NCBI GenBank assembly: GCA_027625915.1
Contig: JANTQA010000047.1
Location: 16,802,001-16,866,000, forward strand
DNA length: 64,000 bases
Origin: Anaeramoeba flamelloides
Taxonomy: Eukaryota > Metamonada > Anaeramoebidae
Direction: 5' to 3'
This document shows, piece after piece, positions 24,331-35,220 of this stretch. Position 1 is the stretch's first letter. Every line of letters starts with the position of its first letter. Below the pieces are notes generated by a model. The model was given only the letters and a program-made list of their open reading frames with translations. It was not told where the DNA came from and ran no database searches. The position numbers and the translations under genes were made by a program.

Positions 24331-24390
24331 GTAAACAATTTAGTAGACAAAACATAAACAATTTCATTTTTTTGTATTTTAATTTTTTAG
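24331..24390 (+). other. Possible 5' leader intron of GAR1
   Basis: Just upstream of the GAR1 start, GTAAAC near 24331 could serve as a 5' splice site and TTTTTTAG ending at 24390 as a 3' splice site, giving a 60 bp intron that ends nine bases before the start codon. The upstream sequence has an ATG immediately before the putative donor, out of use if spliced differently. Only transcript data could decide. Confidence 0.3.
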
Positions 24391-24399
24391 AGAATTAAC

Positions 24400-25228
24400 A
24401 TGTCTCGTTATAATAATAGAAATAGCTATGGAGGAGGTTACAGAAATAGAAATGATGGAAACAATAGTCGTTTCCAACTTACTGAAATGGGAACATTCCT
24501 TCACCCATGCAGAGGCGAAATAGTTTGTATTGCAACAAACAAAGATGTCCCAAGAGAAGGTACTTGGGTATACCTTGAAAACCAATCAAAGATCGGAATG
24601 ATTTCTCATATACTTGGACCTATCAATAAAATGGTAATTATTTATTTCTTTACATTTTTTTTTTTTTTTTTTTTTTTTTTGCTTTTGCAAGTTACGTAAT
24701 TTTTTCTTTCTTCATTTTGTTATCTTTGCAAAGCATTTTGTTATCAAACCAGACGAAGGAGTAATTGCAAAATCATTTGATGAAGGTAAAAAATTTTTTG
24801 TTGATGGATCAAGATTATCAAACTATGACGAATGGATCGAAAGAGAAACAAAACCCTTACCAAACTTAAAAACAAAACAAAGTGGAAGAGGTGGTGGACG
24901 TGGAAGAGGCAGAGGAAGAGGCAGAGGAAGAGGTGGAAGAGGTGGAAGAGGCGGTGGAAGAAGTTTTGGTGGTGGAAGAGGAAGAGGTGGAAGAAGTTTT
25001 GGTGGTGGAAGAGGCGGTGGAAGAAGTTTTGGTGGAAGAGGTGGTGGCCGAGGTGGCGGAAGAAGTTTTGGTGGCGGTAGAGGCGGTGGAAGAAGTTTCG
25101 GTGGTGGAAGAGGTGGTGGAAGAAGTTTTGGTGGTGGAAGAGGTGGTGGATACGGAGACAGAAAAAGACAACCTAGTTTTGGTGGCCGTGATGGACAAAA
25201 ACAAAGGAGATTTCAACAAAGATTTTAA
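24400..25228 (+). CDS. GAR1: H/ACA snoRNP protein GAR1, 2 exons
   Basis: Nucleolar protein of the H/ACA ribonucleoprotein that guides pseudouridylation of rRNA and telomerase RNA biogenesis; it binds the catalytic subunit dyskerin/Cbf5. 242 residues from two exons, 24400-24633 and 24734-25228, with a 100 bp GT-AG intron holding a 24-T run. The conserved core (about residues 25-120) contains EMGTFLHPCRGEIVC, VYLENQSKIGMISHILGPIN and KSFDEGKKFFVDGSRL, matching yeast and human GAR1, including the conserved loop after FLHPC. The short N-terminal Gly/Arg/Asn segment and the long C-terminal RGG domain (about residues 129-235) are also typical. The RGG domain is built from repeats of GGGRSFGGGRGGG. 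A neighbouring frame across the same repeat is open only because of the repeat. Confidence 0.96.
24890..25155 (+). repeat. GGT/GGA-AGA tandem repeat encoding RGG domain
   Basis: Imperfect tandem repeat of GGTGGTGGAAGAAGTTTTGG and shorter GGAAGAGGC units, coding RGG and GGGRSFGG in GAR1. It is the most GC-rich stretch of the window, with six or more copies of the AGAAGTTT(T/C)GGTGG core. Confidence 0.9.
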
Positions 25229-25621
25229 ATCATTTACCAGATTTTGAAAACAAACACCTTTAAAAATTAATAATTTTTGCTTTTTTTTTTTATCAATTTT
25301 CTTTTTCTTTTTCTTTTTAATTTTACATGGCTTCTCGATCAATTATTTTTGTGTTGTTAATGAATCAAATTTCTCAAACCTTAAGGTGCAAGTGACTTTT
25401 ATTTATTTTTTTCCAAAGTTAATAGAACACTTACTTGAACAAGGATTCCAATTAAAACTTAATCTTCAAACTCCTTTATCAGCTTTAGAGGAATGAGATA
25501 TCATGCTTTAAAAGAATTCATTTCTTACCATTTAAATTTTTAGTCAAAAGATATAATCCTTTTTGTTTGGGTTTCTGGATCGAAAACAAAAAAGAAACAT
25601 TTTGCAAAACATTTTTATTTG

Positions 25622-25992
25622 CACAAGAGTAAATATGAATGTTGTAAAAAATAGAGTTTTTACAATTTTAGAGATAAATAAAGATTTCCTTGCAAATACC
25701 CACAATTTAGTAATAGTAAATATGATATCTGATTATATTAATAGACTAATAATAAATATAATCAAAAAATCGTTTGGTAAATACCAATCTTTAATTTTAA
25801 AAAAAAATCATTTTTCAAACAAAGTATTGGTATTTACCAAACTATTTTATATTTAAAATCCATTTGATCCCAAAAATCAAAATGGTGATTTCTTTTATTA
25901 TTTCTAAATTGTGGGTATTTGCAAGGAAATCTTTATTTATCTCTAAAATTGTAAAAGCTCTTATTTTTACAACATTCATATTTGCTCTTGTG
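25622..25992. mobile_element. Foldback element with ~95 bp inverted arms (family C)
   Basis: The left arm begins CACAAGAGTAAATATGAATG and the right arm ends CATTCATATTTGCTCTTGTG. The arms stay complementary for about 95 bp, through TTGCAAATACCCACAATTTA on the left and its inverse on the right. A second, inner inverted pair is GTTTGGTAAATACCAAT / ATTGGTATTTACCAAAC. At 371 bp with no coding frame it is a foldback-type non-autonomous element. Target-site duplication is not clear. A one-arm fragment is at 1738-1861. Confidence 0.75.
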
Positions 25993-27117
25993 TGGACAGT
26001 ATCTCAGTTTTAGTAATTTCTGAAGAGTTTTCAAGAAAATTAACATTATAAATCTGGATCTTATTTTAAAAATACACTAATTTTTCCTTATTTATCTGAA
26101 AAATAATTATATTTAAAATACTTCTAATGACTGTGTTATATTCACTCTCTTAAATTAGAAGTTATTTTTTTAGTCACTTCAAAATTCTCTCTTTCGCATA
26201 TAAATTGTACTTTTCACAATTAACCATTTATAGCAAACCCGAGATTAAGTTTTTGAGTACACTAAACCCCTAATAATAAAATCTAAACTCAAAAATTTTG
26301 AAACCCTGGAAATCCAGAAAAAAAATGAGTTTTTATTTTATTTCATAATAATATATTAATTTCTTAAAATTTGAATTATGAAAAATTATCCTTTTTTGAG
26401 TTATTTGGTGTATATAAATTAAACAATTGTTATTAACAGAAGATATTTGATTGTATTTATTAAATAATTATTATATAAATATAAATCCGATTTTCTTTTA
26501 TTTATTTTATAAGATTAAAAAATCTTGAAATAATAACAAAATTTATTGAATCTTTTAATCTTTGATTTTTTTCTCAATTCGCTGAAATAATTTAGATGGT
26601 ATTATTAATTACAGATTAAAAATATTCAAATTTAAAAGTATTCCTTTTGGTTTAAAGTTGAATTTTCCAAGGTTTTAAAAAAAATATTTTGGGGGATTTT
26701 TTAATTTGATTGTTAGGTTCCTTTTTCCCCATTTTAATGGTTAAATAAAAAAATTCATTTGAATTATACTACAAAGTAACAGATTAATGTTTATTTCATA
26801 TTTAAAACAATTATTGCTTTTTTTTTGATATTAAGTGGATTTTTTATACTAGATTTTTTTTACCAAACGATGTTTTTTTTTTTTTTTTTTTTTTTTTGTG
26901 GTGGGGTTTGGTACAATTCCTGCCCAGACAATAATTTTTTTTTTCTTCATTCTTGAAAAAAAAATAAATTTCAAAATGATTTTATACTTGTGTTAAATAT
27001 GAATCCCTAATTTCGATACTTTTTGTGATGAAATTAGGTTTTTAGAAGAAATTGTTAATACCAGGCTCCAGATCTACTATGGCTTAAATATTGAAAATTC
27101 TATGAGAAACTTAATAA

Positions 27118-27420
27118 AATTTACTATTAAAAAAATATACAAAACCTGATATTTTAAAAATCAAAAAACTATAAAACCAAAAACTTAAAATAAATTTTTT
27201 CATAATTTTTGAAATGGACTTTTTAGATTTTTTATTAATGATCTTCCACTGAAAAAAAAGCTCATAAGAAATTTTTTTGTGAATAATTAAATATATTTTT
27301 AAAAGATATTACATATTCAATATTTTATTAGTGATTATTTATCGAAACAAAGTTCTTTTTTTTTCGATATAATCTTGTTCAAAAAAAAAAGGTATCAAAA
27401 AAAAAAAAAAATAATCAAAA
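27118..27420 (+). repeat. Dispersed repeat family G, copy 1
   Basis: Matches 36352-36640. Shared blocks in order: AAACCTGATATT, AAACCAAAAACT, ATAATTTTTGAAA, a TTAATGATC/TTAATTACTG block, ACTGAAAAAAA, TAATTAAATATA, TTTAAAAGA(T/C)ATTA, TTAGTGATTATTT and then a poly(A) run preceded by TTCTTTTTTTT. Both copies end in poly(A)-rich tracts (27370-27475; 36608-36660), which could mean retroposition, although A runs are common here. Confidence 0.5.
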
Positions 27421-28509
27421 AAAAAGAAAAAAAAAAGGAAAATCCAAAAGTTATAAAAAAAAAAAAAAACAAATACAAAGGAAAATCAAAAATATGGGCA
27501 CACTCAAAATGAAAAATTGGAAAAAAAAAAAACACAATTTATGATATTTTTACAAACGTCTATAAAACAACATGAAAGTTACATAGTATTAATATTTTTA
27601 TTTTTAATCACTTCCATCCAAGTAAAAAAAAAGATATTACAAAAGAATAAAAATCATGTGTGTTCAAAATCATGAAACGAGCAGAAAAAAAATTCATATA
27701 GGTAAATTTGTTGAAATTTTACCAACAATCGTTGATTGATCAAATGATAATATACCATCAACTAATTGTATGTGATTTTTCAATTGACTAAACTCAACAT
27801 TAACCTTCTATCAACAGTTTATTAAAAAGTTCCAGATCTAATTAAACAGATTACTTAACTGGAAAAATGGAATTGAAAACAAAAACAAAAAAGACAAAAA
27901 ATGTAATTGTTTGTAAAATCAAAATTATATCCAAATTGAATGTAAATTGTAGTATTGTTATAATTTCAACTATTTAAACCTTGTTAAAATTTTTGGGATT
28001 TTGTTTATTTGATCATATCATAAGAATATATTAGAACCTAACCCAGTTATGAAAAAAATTTTTCAAGAGGGGTTTCTTTTTCTCTGATTTAACTTTTTAA
28101 AAATCTATATCAACACTATAATTTGATATCTGAAATTTTTCACATCAGCCTTGGAAGAGATGTAAGATTAAATTGCAAGTCACTTTTCAGATATTTTTGA
28201 TATTTTAAGTCATTTTCGATCCTGAAAATTTTATTTTTTGATTAATAAAAATTCTAAAATATTCACACCTTGATGAATTTTTTTTTTCTTTTTTTTTAAA
28301 TATAAGTTATCTTCTTCTCAGACTTATCTATTGAAAAATATGACTGAACATTAATAATTTGATATCCAAAAAAAAAAAAAAAAAACAAATAGAAGATTTG
28401 GGAGAAAAATAACCTTTTATTCTGAGTATTTTCTGATTTTATGGGACTAATCTCTTTTAAATTTTTTTACCTAAATTTACAGTGATCAAATAAAAGCGTG
28501 CACAACGAC

Positions 28510-28929
28510 TATAATCCGTGTTTCAAAATATTATCCGTGCTTTTTTTTATTCTTGTACCAAGGCAACATCCAATCTACTACCAAATAGTATACCTAAGTT
28601 CAAATCAATTTTGAAAGTAAAGGTCTGGTTTGATTTCAGTAAAATTTAAATTATTCATGCAAATAGTTGAAAAATTTCCATAATATTCTCAATTTTTTTG
28701 AATTTTTTTGTTTTTTATATGATCAAAATTTCGGAAAAATTAACTCTATTTTTTGAGATAAATTTTGCAATTTGATCCATTCATTTTTAGAATTTCTTTT
28801 TAAATAATAGAACTTTAAGAAACCAATACCATATTTTTTTATGGTTTATTATTGGTTTCTTTGATTGGTTAATGTATCGGTCTTCTATAACAAAAAAAAC
28901 ACGCTTTTTATTTTGAAACACGCATTATA
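28510..28929. mobile_element. MITE with TATAAT-CGTGTTTC termini (family F), copy 1
   Basis: The left end is TATAATCCGTGTTTCAAAAT followed by a second CCGTGC; the right end, inverted, is TATAATGCGTGTTTCAAAAT followed by a second GCGTG. The double CGTG motif at each end therefore forms an inverted repeat of about 35 bp. The element is 420 bp with no coding frame. A diverged copy is at 42684-43090, sharing TACCAAATAGTATACC-like sequence, TTTTTTGAGATAAATTTT and GATCAGTTAATAAT-like sequence. Confidence 0.65.
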
Positions 28930-29965
28930 TTTTTTTGCACCCTTTATTTTGACTCCAGTAATAGAGATTTAGAAAATTTTTTACCAATTACTTAGATTTG
29001 AAAACCCCTGTTTATTTTCAAAATTAATCATATATCACGATAAGAAAGCCTTATTAAGGTATATAGTCAAAAAAAAAAAATAATACAGACTCCTCCCTTA
29101 ATTAAAGAATAGCACAAACCTTAATAACATATTTTTGACTAATGGTAATCAGCTTTTAAAACCAATGAAATCATACATCTCTTTTTAAGGAACTTTAGAA
29201 AGAATCACCAAAAGTTTAATTGGATACATTTTCTTCATTTTTTGAGATTTTCAATCAGACAAAATAAAAAAAACTCTCAATATTTTTTTTTAATAAAGAG
29301 AGGTAACCAACAAAAATACTGAATGTTTACCTGTGAATCTAAACTTGTTTTTAGAATTTTTTTTAAATCCTTTTTTCTAATGTAGGCAAGATTGTAGTTT
29401 ATAAAATAGTTAAAAAAACCATATTTAGTGATCTTCAAAAATAATAAACATTTGAGTTTTTCCACAAATAAATAAAATTTCTTTGTTTGACTCGTAAAGT
29501 AAACATACAATTTGTTCAAAAAGAACAATTTGGTTGAAATATTTCATTGTGGCAATTTTGCAAATCTGATCTTTGATTTAGTATTATTTTTTTTCAAAAA
29601 GTGATTTTTCCCCAAAATTTTTTCCCATTTAAGTTTTAACATGAGTATGTGAACTTAAAAGAAAAAAGACCATAATTTAACCAAAAACAGATCAAATTAT
29701 TTTATTCATTTCAAGAAATAAAAGTATTCTTTTTCAAAAAGAAAGAAACACTTTACAAAAATATTAATGGTTCACAAATAGAAAATTCGCATTTTCTTTC
29801 TCAAAATTTTTTAACAAAAAATCATTGAAACAGTTTCCGATTTTTTTTTTCTCTTTAAAAATATTCCTTGAATTAATCTAAAAAGTGTTCGACTCACACC
29901 AAAGAACAATTTTATATCTACAACTTTCAAGATCCCAAATCATTTTTTATTTTTTGTTTTTTCAA

Positions 29966-32900
29966 ATGAAGAAGATAGTTGTTTTTTCTTTAGTTTTCTT
30001 TTTATTTTTCCTGGCCGTTTCAAGTCAAAAACAACCAAACACCGAGTTTGTGTGGAACAAATTCAAAAAGAAATTCAATAAGGTCTATGATCCTTTAGAA
30101 GAGAGTAAGCGATTCGCAATTTTCCAAGATAATGTAAAATATATCAAGAAACACAACAACAACCCAAGCCATGGATTCAAATTAGGAATAAACCAATTTT
30201 CTGATCTCACAAATGAGGAATACCAACAAAAATATCTTTACAAGCACCAAAACGATGAAAAAAAGTATTTGAAACAAGAAAAGGTTTATGATGAGAAAAA
30301 CCTCAAGTTTTCGCCAGAATCATTGGATTTAAGAGACGAGGGCATGGTTACACCAGTTCAAGATATGGGGCAATGTGAGGGGTGCTGGAGTTTTGCAATT
30401 ATTGCTGCTATAGTAATTTTTTTTTTCCTATTGAAAACCAAAATGAAAAAACAAACAAAAAACAAAATACAAACTTAAAACAAAAATTAAAAAACAAAAA
30501 TTAAAAAACGAAACTACTATTTAGGAAGGGTGCATCGCAAAAGAAACCGATCAACTAATAAAACTCTCAGAACAAGAACTCATTGATTGTGATTACGACC
30601 CAAAAAAAGGGCAAAAAGGATGTGATTCTGGATCAACCTATAAAGTAAGTTTGTTTTTTCCTAAATTCAAGATTTGTTTTCTTATTTTGTGATCTTGTTT
30701 ATTTCACCTCAAACAAAAAAATGTGATCCTTTTTTCTTTCGAAATAAAAAAATTTTATTTTTGAAACAAAAATCTTTGAAAAAGATGGACAATACCTTAT
30801 TCAATACAGGACGTAGCTACAGAGATTTGTGGTGTTTTTAATTTTTAATAAATAAAAATCATAAAAAAAGGAAAATTTTAAAGGGTCTTTTTTTATATTA
30901 CGTGTTTCATAATTGAACGTCTACATTTTAGGTGATTGATACATTGGCTTTTTAAAAAAAAGTATTTTTCAGGATTTAGCTTTAAATTGGAAATTATATT
31001 AATTTATCACGAGTTAGGCCCCTTTCGAGTTTGGGTTGGGTATTAGTGACATTATGTATTCAAACGAAATTAAATTATGTTGTAAGCCAAATTTCAAAAT
31101 TAGGGGCAAATTTTTTATTATTATTTTTTTTCTTTTTTCGTTTATTTTTTCAAAAATACAATGATTATACTATATTTTTATTTATTAATCTATATTGGTT
31201 ATTGTCTCTAAAAAATTTAGTAAAATACATTATTAATCAAAAAAAAAACACAATAAGCTAATTTTTTTCTGATGAAAAATCTGCCCCTATTTTTGAAATT
31301 AAGCTTAATTGAAAGTAAATGATATTAACTCTATATAGTCCAAATAGTTTCTGTGACTCTAAAAAATCTATTCTTAAAATAGTTGAAAAGTTAACCTCGT
31401 CAATTAAAAATCATACTCGTATTAGTAAAAAACCCAAAAATTTTGAGAAAAAAAACTATTTTGAATTTTATTGAACCAATAAATTAATTGGTTTTTTACT
31501 AATAAACACAATTAAAAATTATCGATTTGAAATTTTTTACTTTATTTACTTTTCGAAAACTAAAAATTGAAACTAAAATAATATTATTCACTATATGTGG
31601 AAAAAAAGTCAAACGAGGAAAAAAAGTGAAATAGAGTTTTTAATTGGGAACATTAATAGAATAACAGAAATCACAGAAATCTTAACAGAAACTGAAAATT
31701 CAAAGTAAGATCAATTAATAAAAGAATAAATAAATAAATAAATTAAGACAAAATGAAGTATCCAACACAATAGCGGTTTATTTAATACTATCTTTTGGCC
31801 ATGAGTTTTTCTTTGATTGATCAATAATTTAAAATTTATTGAAAAAAATTGACTATTTTTGCTATCTCCAAAACCACATGAACAATTTCCATATGTAAAG
31901 TAGATTTAAATTTTGTTTGTTGGTTTGATTGAAAATACTATAATGGATTATTATTTGAAGTTAATTGGTTTCTTCTTTTAATTGATTTTACTTTTCGTTT
32001 CCCTGTTCTCTTAAGGTTTCAAATGAAAAACCGTTTTTCATTTTTTTTTTTTTCCTGTTTTACTTTTTTTCCACAACGGTAAAGTCATTTAATAAGTAAC
32101 ATTAAGAATCTCCAAAAGTCACTATTTTTTCATATTTTTTTTAATTTCAAGATTTATCCATAATTATTCACAGAAAAAACCTGAAAGATTGATTGTTTTT
32201 TATTGTTTTTTTATGAGACTAATTGTGTTTTTAATATATTTTCCTGATTTCAGAAAATTATTGGTCAAAATAATCCCAAAGTTGATGATTTCAGTTTTTT
32301 TAATTACGAATCTACATATGGAGAAAAATTTAAGAAATATAATTTTCAATTTTGAAGTCTTCATATTGTTTATTCAACACTTACATTTGTCTCGAAATGT
32401 AGATTTTTTTCTAAATTGTTGAATTATTTTCTAATAAAAGGATCATTTTTTAAATTGATAAACTTTTAGTAGTATTTTACTAATTAAGATTTTTTTAAGA
32501 TATTTTTGAACCATTACGCACCAATATATTTTAGATTCGTTAAAAATATACCTATATCTTAGATCTCTTCGTGGTAGAGACTAATCCCTTAAAAGTTTGA
32601 AATTTCTGATCATTAAAAATTAGTTACTGTGATTTCTATGATTTCTGTTATTTTCAAAAATATGAAATTTTAAAGAAAATATTAAAATCCTATTTTATAA
32701 TTTGAAAAAATTACAAGAAACTTAAAAATTTTTCTAAATATCAGAATGGATTTTTAAATAGTTTTTTTAAACTGATGACTTTTAAATGTTTTTTTGAAAA
32801 TAACAAATAAATTTAATTTTTTAAAAAGTGTAGTGTTTTTTACCTAAAAATTTACATTGAAGTACAATTTAAACACCTTTCAAATATTTTATCTTTATTT

Positions 32901-35220
32901 TGGGATTAAAAACAAATTTGAATGAATTAAACAGTCATTATCAAAATTTTGTCGTTTCTTTTCTTGGCACAAAGGAATTGGAAAATAAAATTTCAATATT
33001 CTTTTTCAGAATTAAGACATCACTAACATGAAAAAATATAATTGAAAAAAAAAAAATGTTAGACAAAACTACTACTTCCACTAACCTTTCATCATTAATA
33101 ATAAAGTTTATACACAATATAATCAAAATTGCAGAACTTCAAATACTTGAGGCTATTGTATTTATTGCTTTTAGTATAACCACCTTTTTTAAAAGTCTCT
33201 TGTAAAGAAAAAAAAAAGTGTTTTTTTCGGGTAAAAATTCCAAAAAAACGGAAGGATGAATTTTAGTTTAATTCAACTTGAAGACATTTTTTTTGAATAG
33301 ATAATAATGAACATTTTTGAAAATGTTGTACTCATCTAATAAAACAGAAATCGAAAAAAAAATTCCTTATGATAAATATTTCTTGTTTCCAAGGTTTTCT
33401 AGAATTCAAAAGAATTGAGTAAAATCAAAGATTTTACTCTATTTTTTTTTAAATCCCGAAAAACACGAAGAAAGTATCAGTAGAGTATCTTCAAGTGCCG
33501 TAGAGTGCCTATATCTTCCATAATTCAAAAGAATAGAGTTAAATCAATGATTTTACTCATTTTTTTTAAATTCTGGAAAACCTAACAGCAGTTTTTTTTT
33601 AATTTTTGAAATGAAACGAAAATTAAATAAATTTTCTTTACATTTCAAAAAGTAAAAAAAAAACCAACGAAAGTGTCTTTAGAATGCCCAACTTTGCCGT
33701 CGAGTGCCTAGATCTCCCATAATTCAAATTACTAGAGAAAAATCAAAGATTTTACTCAATTCTTTTAAATTCTGGAAAACACTGTGAAAAAATCAAAAAA
33801 AAAAATTTTTTATCAATTTATATCAATAAATAATTCTTTAATATATCAAAATAATTGATTATCCAGCTGAAAGATATTTATTAAAATTAAAATGCTTTTA
33901 AAATACATTATTCTAAATTCTTTACTGTTAAAAAAAAAAAAAAATTCAAATTGTTTACTATGAAATTTAAAAAAAATCTTAATAGAACCTGGAAAAATGG
34001 ATTTTCCAACTTTAATTGCTAAATATCTTGAAAATAATTTTTGATCCAAGATCTTTTATTTAACCAATAGTGTTTATTAAAAGTGAAGTTATCAAAAAGT
34101 GAAAAATTAGCAAATGTTTAATTTTTTTTTGATAAATTTTTTTTATTGATCATGATGTCAAACCAGAAAATTCTTATAACAGCATATAATCTAAGATTTT
34201 TTTTTAGATTTAACATATTTAAAATAGACAATTTCTAGATATAACAAATTATACTTTTGTCTCTCAAAAAAAAAAATAAAAATAAGTAAAGAAAAATAAA
34301 AAAGAAAGAAAAATAAAAAAGAAAGAAATCTAAAAAAGAAAGAAAAATAAACAGAAGAAAAAATAGAAAAAAGAAATAAATGAAAAAAATGAATTCAATT
34401 TTATAAAAATTCAAAATTATGTGACTTTTCTTGGTTTCCATTAAAACTGAGAAAACAGTTTTAAAAAATTAGTTATAAATGTGACTAATGATCGAGAATA
34501 AGTAGTTTTTTGTTCTAATTTAAAAAAGACCAAATGATCTTTCTTTTTTGAATATTATTGTTATTCAAAAAATCTCATGATTTTCTTAATAAAACAATAA
34601 TTAAAAAAAAACTTTGTCACTCTTTGACACTTGTAAAAACTTAATGTCTTAAAAAGTTTGATTTTCTAAAATAACCTTTTAAAAAATGTGATTTTCCTCA
34701 AATCTCCTTTTTTTTTTTTTTTTTTCAAATTGAAAAATAGGGAATGGATTGGATAATTGATAACAATGGTGTTACCACTAGTAAAAACTACCCATACATT
34801 GGCTACACCAATAATTGTGGTGGTACCGATGACCCCATTTCAACAATTACAGGATATCATCAAGTACATCCATCCGAAATGTTTGTAAAAGCAGCATTAT
34901 TTTACCAAGGTCCTTTATTATGCACTGTGGATGCACATACCAGAAAATTCCAACAATATAAAAGTGGAATTTATCGTGATAAGTCTTGTAGTAGTGATTC
35001 AACGGAGTTAAATCATAGTATGACAATTGTTGGATATGGATCTGGCACAAATTTCAGTACAGATAATGACTTTGATTTCTCAAGTGATAAATATTGGATT
35101 GTCAAAAATTCATGGGGAACCTCATTTGGCGAGGATGGATACATTTATATGTCTAGAGGAGACAATAACTGTGGAATATTAACAGAAGTATATTACCCAT
35201 CTGGATGCTCTCTTGTTTAA
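29966..35220 (+). CDS. Cathepsin L-like cysteine protease (papain family C1A), 3 exons
   Basis: A 348-residue preproenzyme for lysosomal or secreted proteolysis. Exons 29966-30412, 30525-30644 and 34741-35220 are joined in phase 0 by GT-AG introns of 112 and 4096 bp. The start is the ATG followed by a signal peptide (MKKIVVFSLVFFLFFLAVSS). The propeptide has a full ERFNIN motif (EESKRFAIFQDNVKYIKKHN) and the GxNxFxD motif (GINQFSD), the I29 inhibitor domain. The mature enzyme keeps the oxyanion Gln (Q134-136 region, GQCEGCW), catalytic Cys140, His281 (LNHSMTIVGYG) and Asn312 (KNSWG), close to the positions in human cathepsin L. The exon 2/3 join (CDSGSTYK|GMDWIIDNNG) aligns with the family without a gap, so no exon is missing. 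An Asp/Ser/Phe-rich loop (about residues 290-305) is longer than usual. AATAAA lies at 35244-35249. Confidence 0.95.
31270..32597. mobile_element. Probable TTAA-ended family D copy interrupted by family B
   Basis: The right end GACTAATCCCTTAA near 32583-32594, with AAAAATATCTTAAAAAAATC-type sequence about 90 bp inside (read inverted), matches the ends of the 541-1295 element. On the left, AAATGATATTAACTC, CCAAATAGTTTCTGTG and GACTCTAAAAAATC (31319-31371) match the inner part of the same end, but the outermost TTAA end is not clear. A family B MITE at 31590-32079 sits inside. Left boundary is approximate. Confidence 0.4.
31590..32079. mobile_element. TTA-type MITE, copy 1 (family B)
   Basis: The right end (CTGTTTTACTTTTTTTCCAC then AACGG followed by TAA) is the inverse of the left end (TGTGGAAAAAAAGTCAAACG, AGGAAAAAAAGTGAAATAG), so each terminus is a doubled GGAAAAAAAGTGAAA unit. 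The interior shares ACACAATA, TTGATCAAT, CCAAAACCACAT, GTAGATTTAAAT, GGATTATTATTTGAAGTTAA and TTGATTTTACTTTTC with copies at 57540 and 59023. The outermost left bases are diverged. No coding frame. Confidence 0.7.
33395..33785. repeat. Cluster of three ~70 bp palindromes (family E)
   Basis: Three units (about 33395-33465, 33516-33585 and 33715-33785) each have the plan CCAGAATTCAAAAGAATAGA, GTAAAATCAAAGATTTTAC, then TCTATTCTTTTAAATTCTGG, which is nearly a perfect palindrome able to form a hairpin. Between them lie copies of GTGCCGTCGAGTGCCTAGAT. Related units occur at about 53705-53774, 61377-61449 and 61474-61529, with weaker ones near 37197 and 48919. Confidence 0.7.
33828..34125 (+). repeat. 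Dispersed repeat family J, copy 2
   Basis: Second copy of the repeat at 23562-24075, sharing TCAAAATAATTGATTATCCAG, the AATTTTTGATCC block and GAAGTTATCAAAAAGTGAAA. It is shorter than copy 1 between the last two blocks. Confidence 0.45.

Larger units (their letters stand above)
19894..24399. other. Gene-free spacer between eS7 and GAR1
   Basis: About 4.5 kb with no supportable gene. It holds a family D end (about 20312-20425), a C11 run within a more complex segment (21225-21300), a short (AT) run (21841-21860), and family J repeat sequence (about 23562-24075) also found near 33828-34125. Open frames here are short and low-complexity. The last 70 bp may include a 5' leader intron of GAR1. 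Confidence 0.55.
25229..29965. other. Gene-free spacer between GAR1 and cathepsin
   Basis: About 4.7 kb with no gene. It holds the complete foldback element (25622-25992), a long T run (26873-26897) next to GTGGTGGGGTTTGG, family G repeat (27118-27420) and a complete family F element (28510-28929). The remainder is AT-rich with poly(A) runs near 27385-27475 and 28371-28384. Confidence 0.6.
30645..34740 (+). other. Giant intron (4096 bp) of the cathepsin gene, filled with repeats
   Basis: Bounded by GTAAGT at the 5' side and AAATAG at the 3' side; the flanking exons join in frame and align with the cathepsin family. It is 20 to 40 times longer than the ordinary introns here. It holds a TTAA-type element (about 31270-32597) that itself contains a TTA-type MITE (31590-32079), a cluster of about 70 bp palindromes (33395-33785) and family J repeat (33828-34125). 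No nested gene was recognised; open frames inside are low-complexity. Confidence 0.85.

Noticed and set aside
24832-25342. Three further open frames (Trp/Lys/Arg-, Glu/Val- and Thr/Ser-rich) over the GAR1 tail
   Set aside because: They arise from the GGT/GGA/AGA repeat read in other frames or on the other strand; the RGG frame matches GAR1.
29885-29965. 27-codon upstream extension of cathepsin exon 1
   Set aside because: The ATG at 29966 is followed at once by a signal peptide; the extension would bury it.
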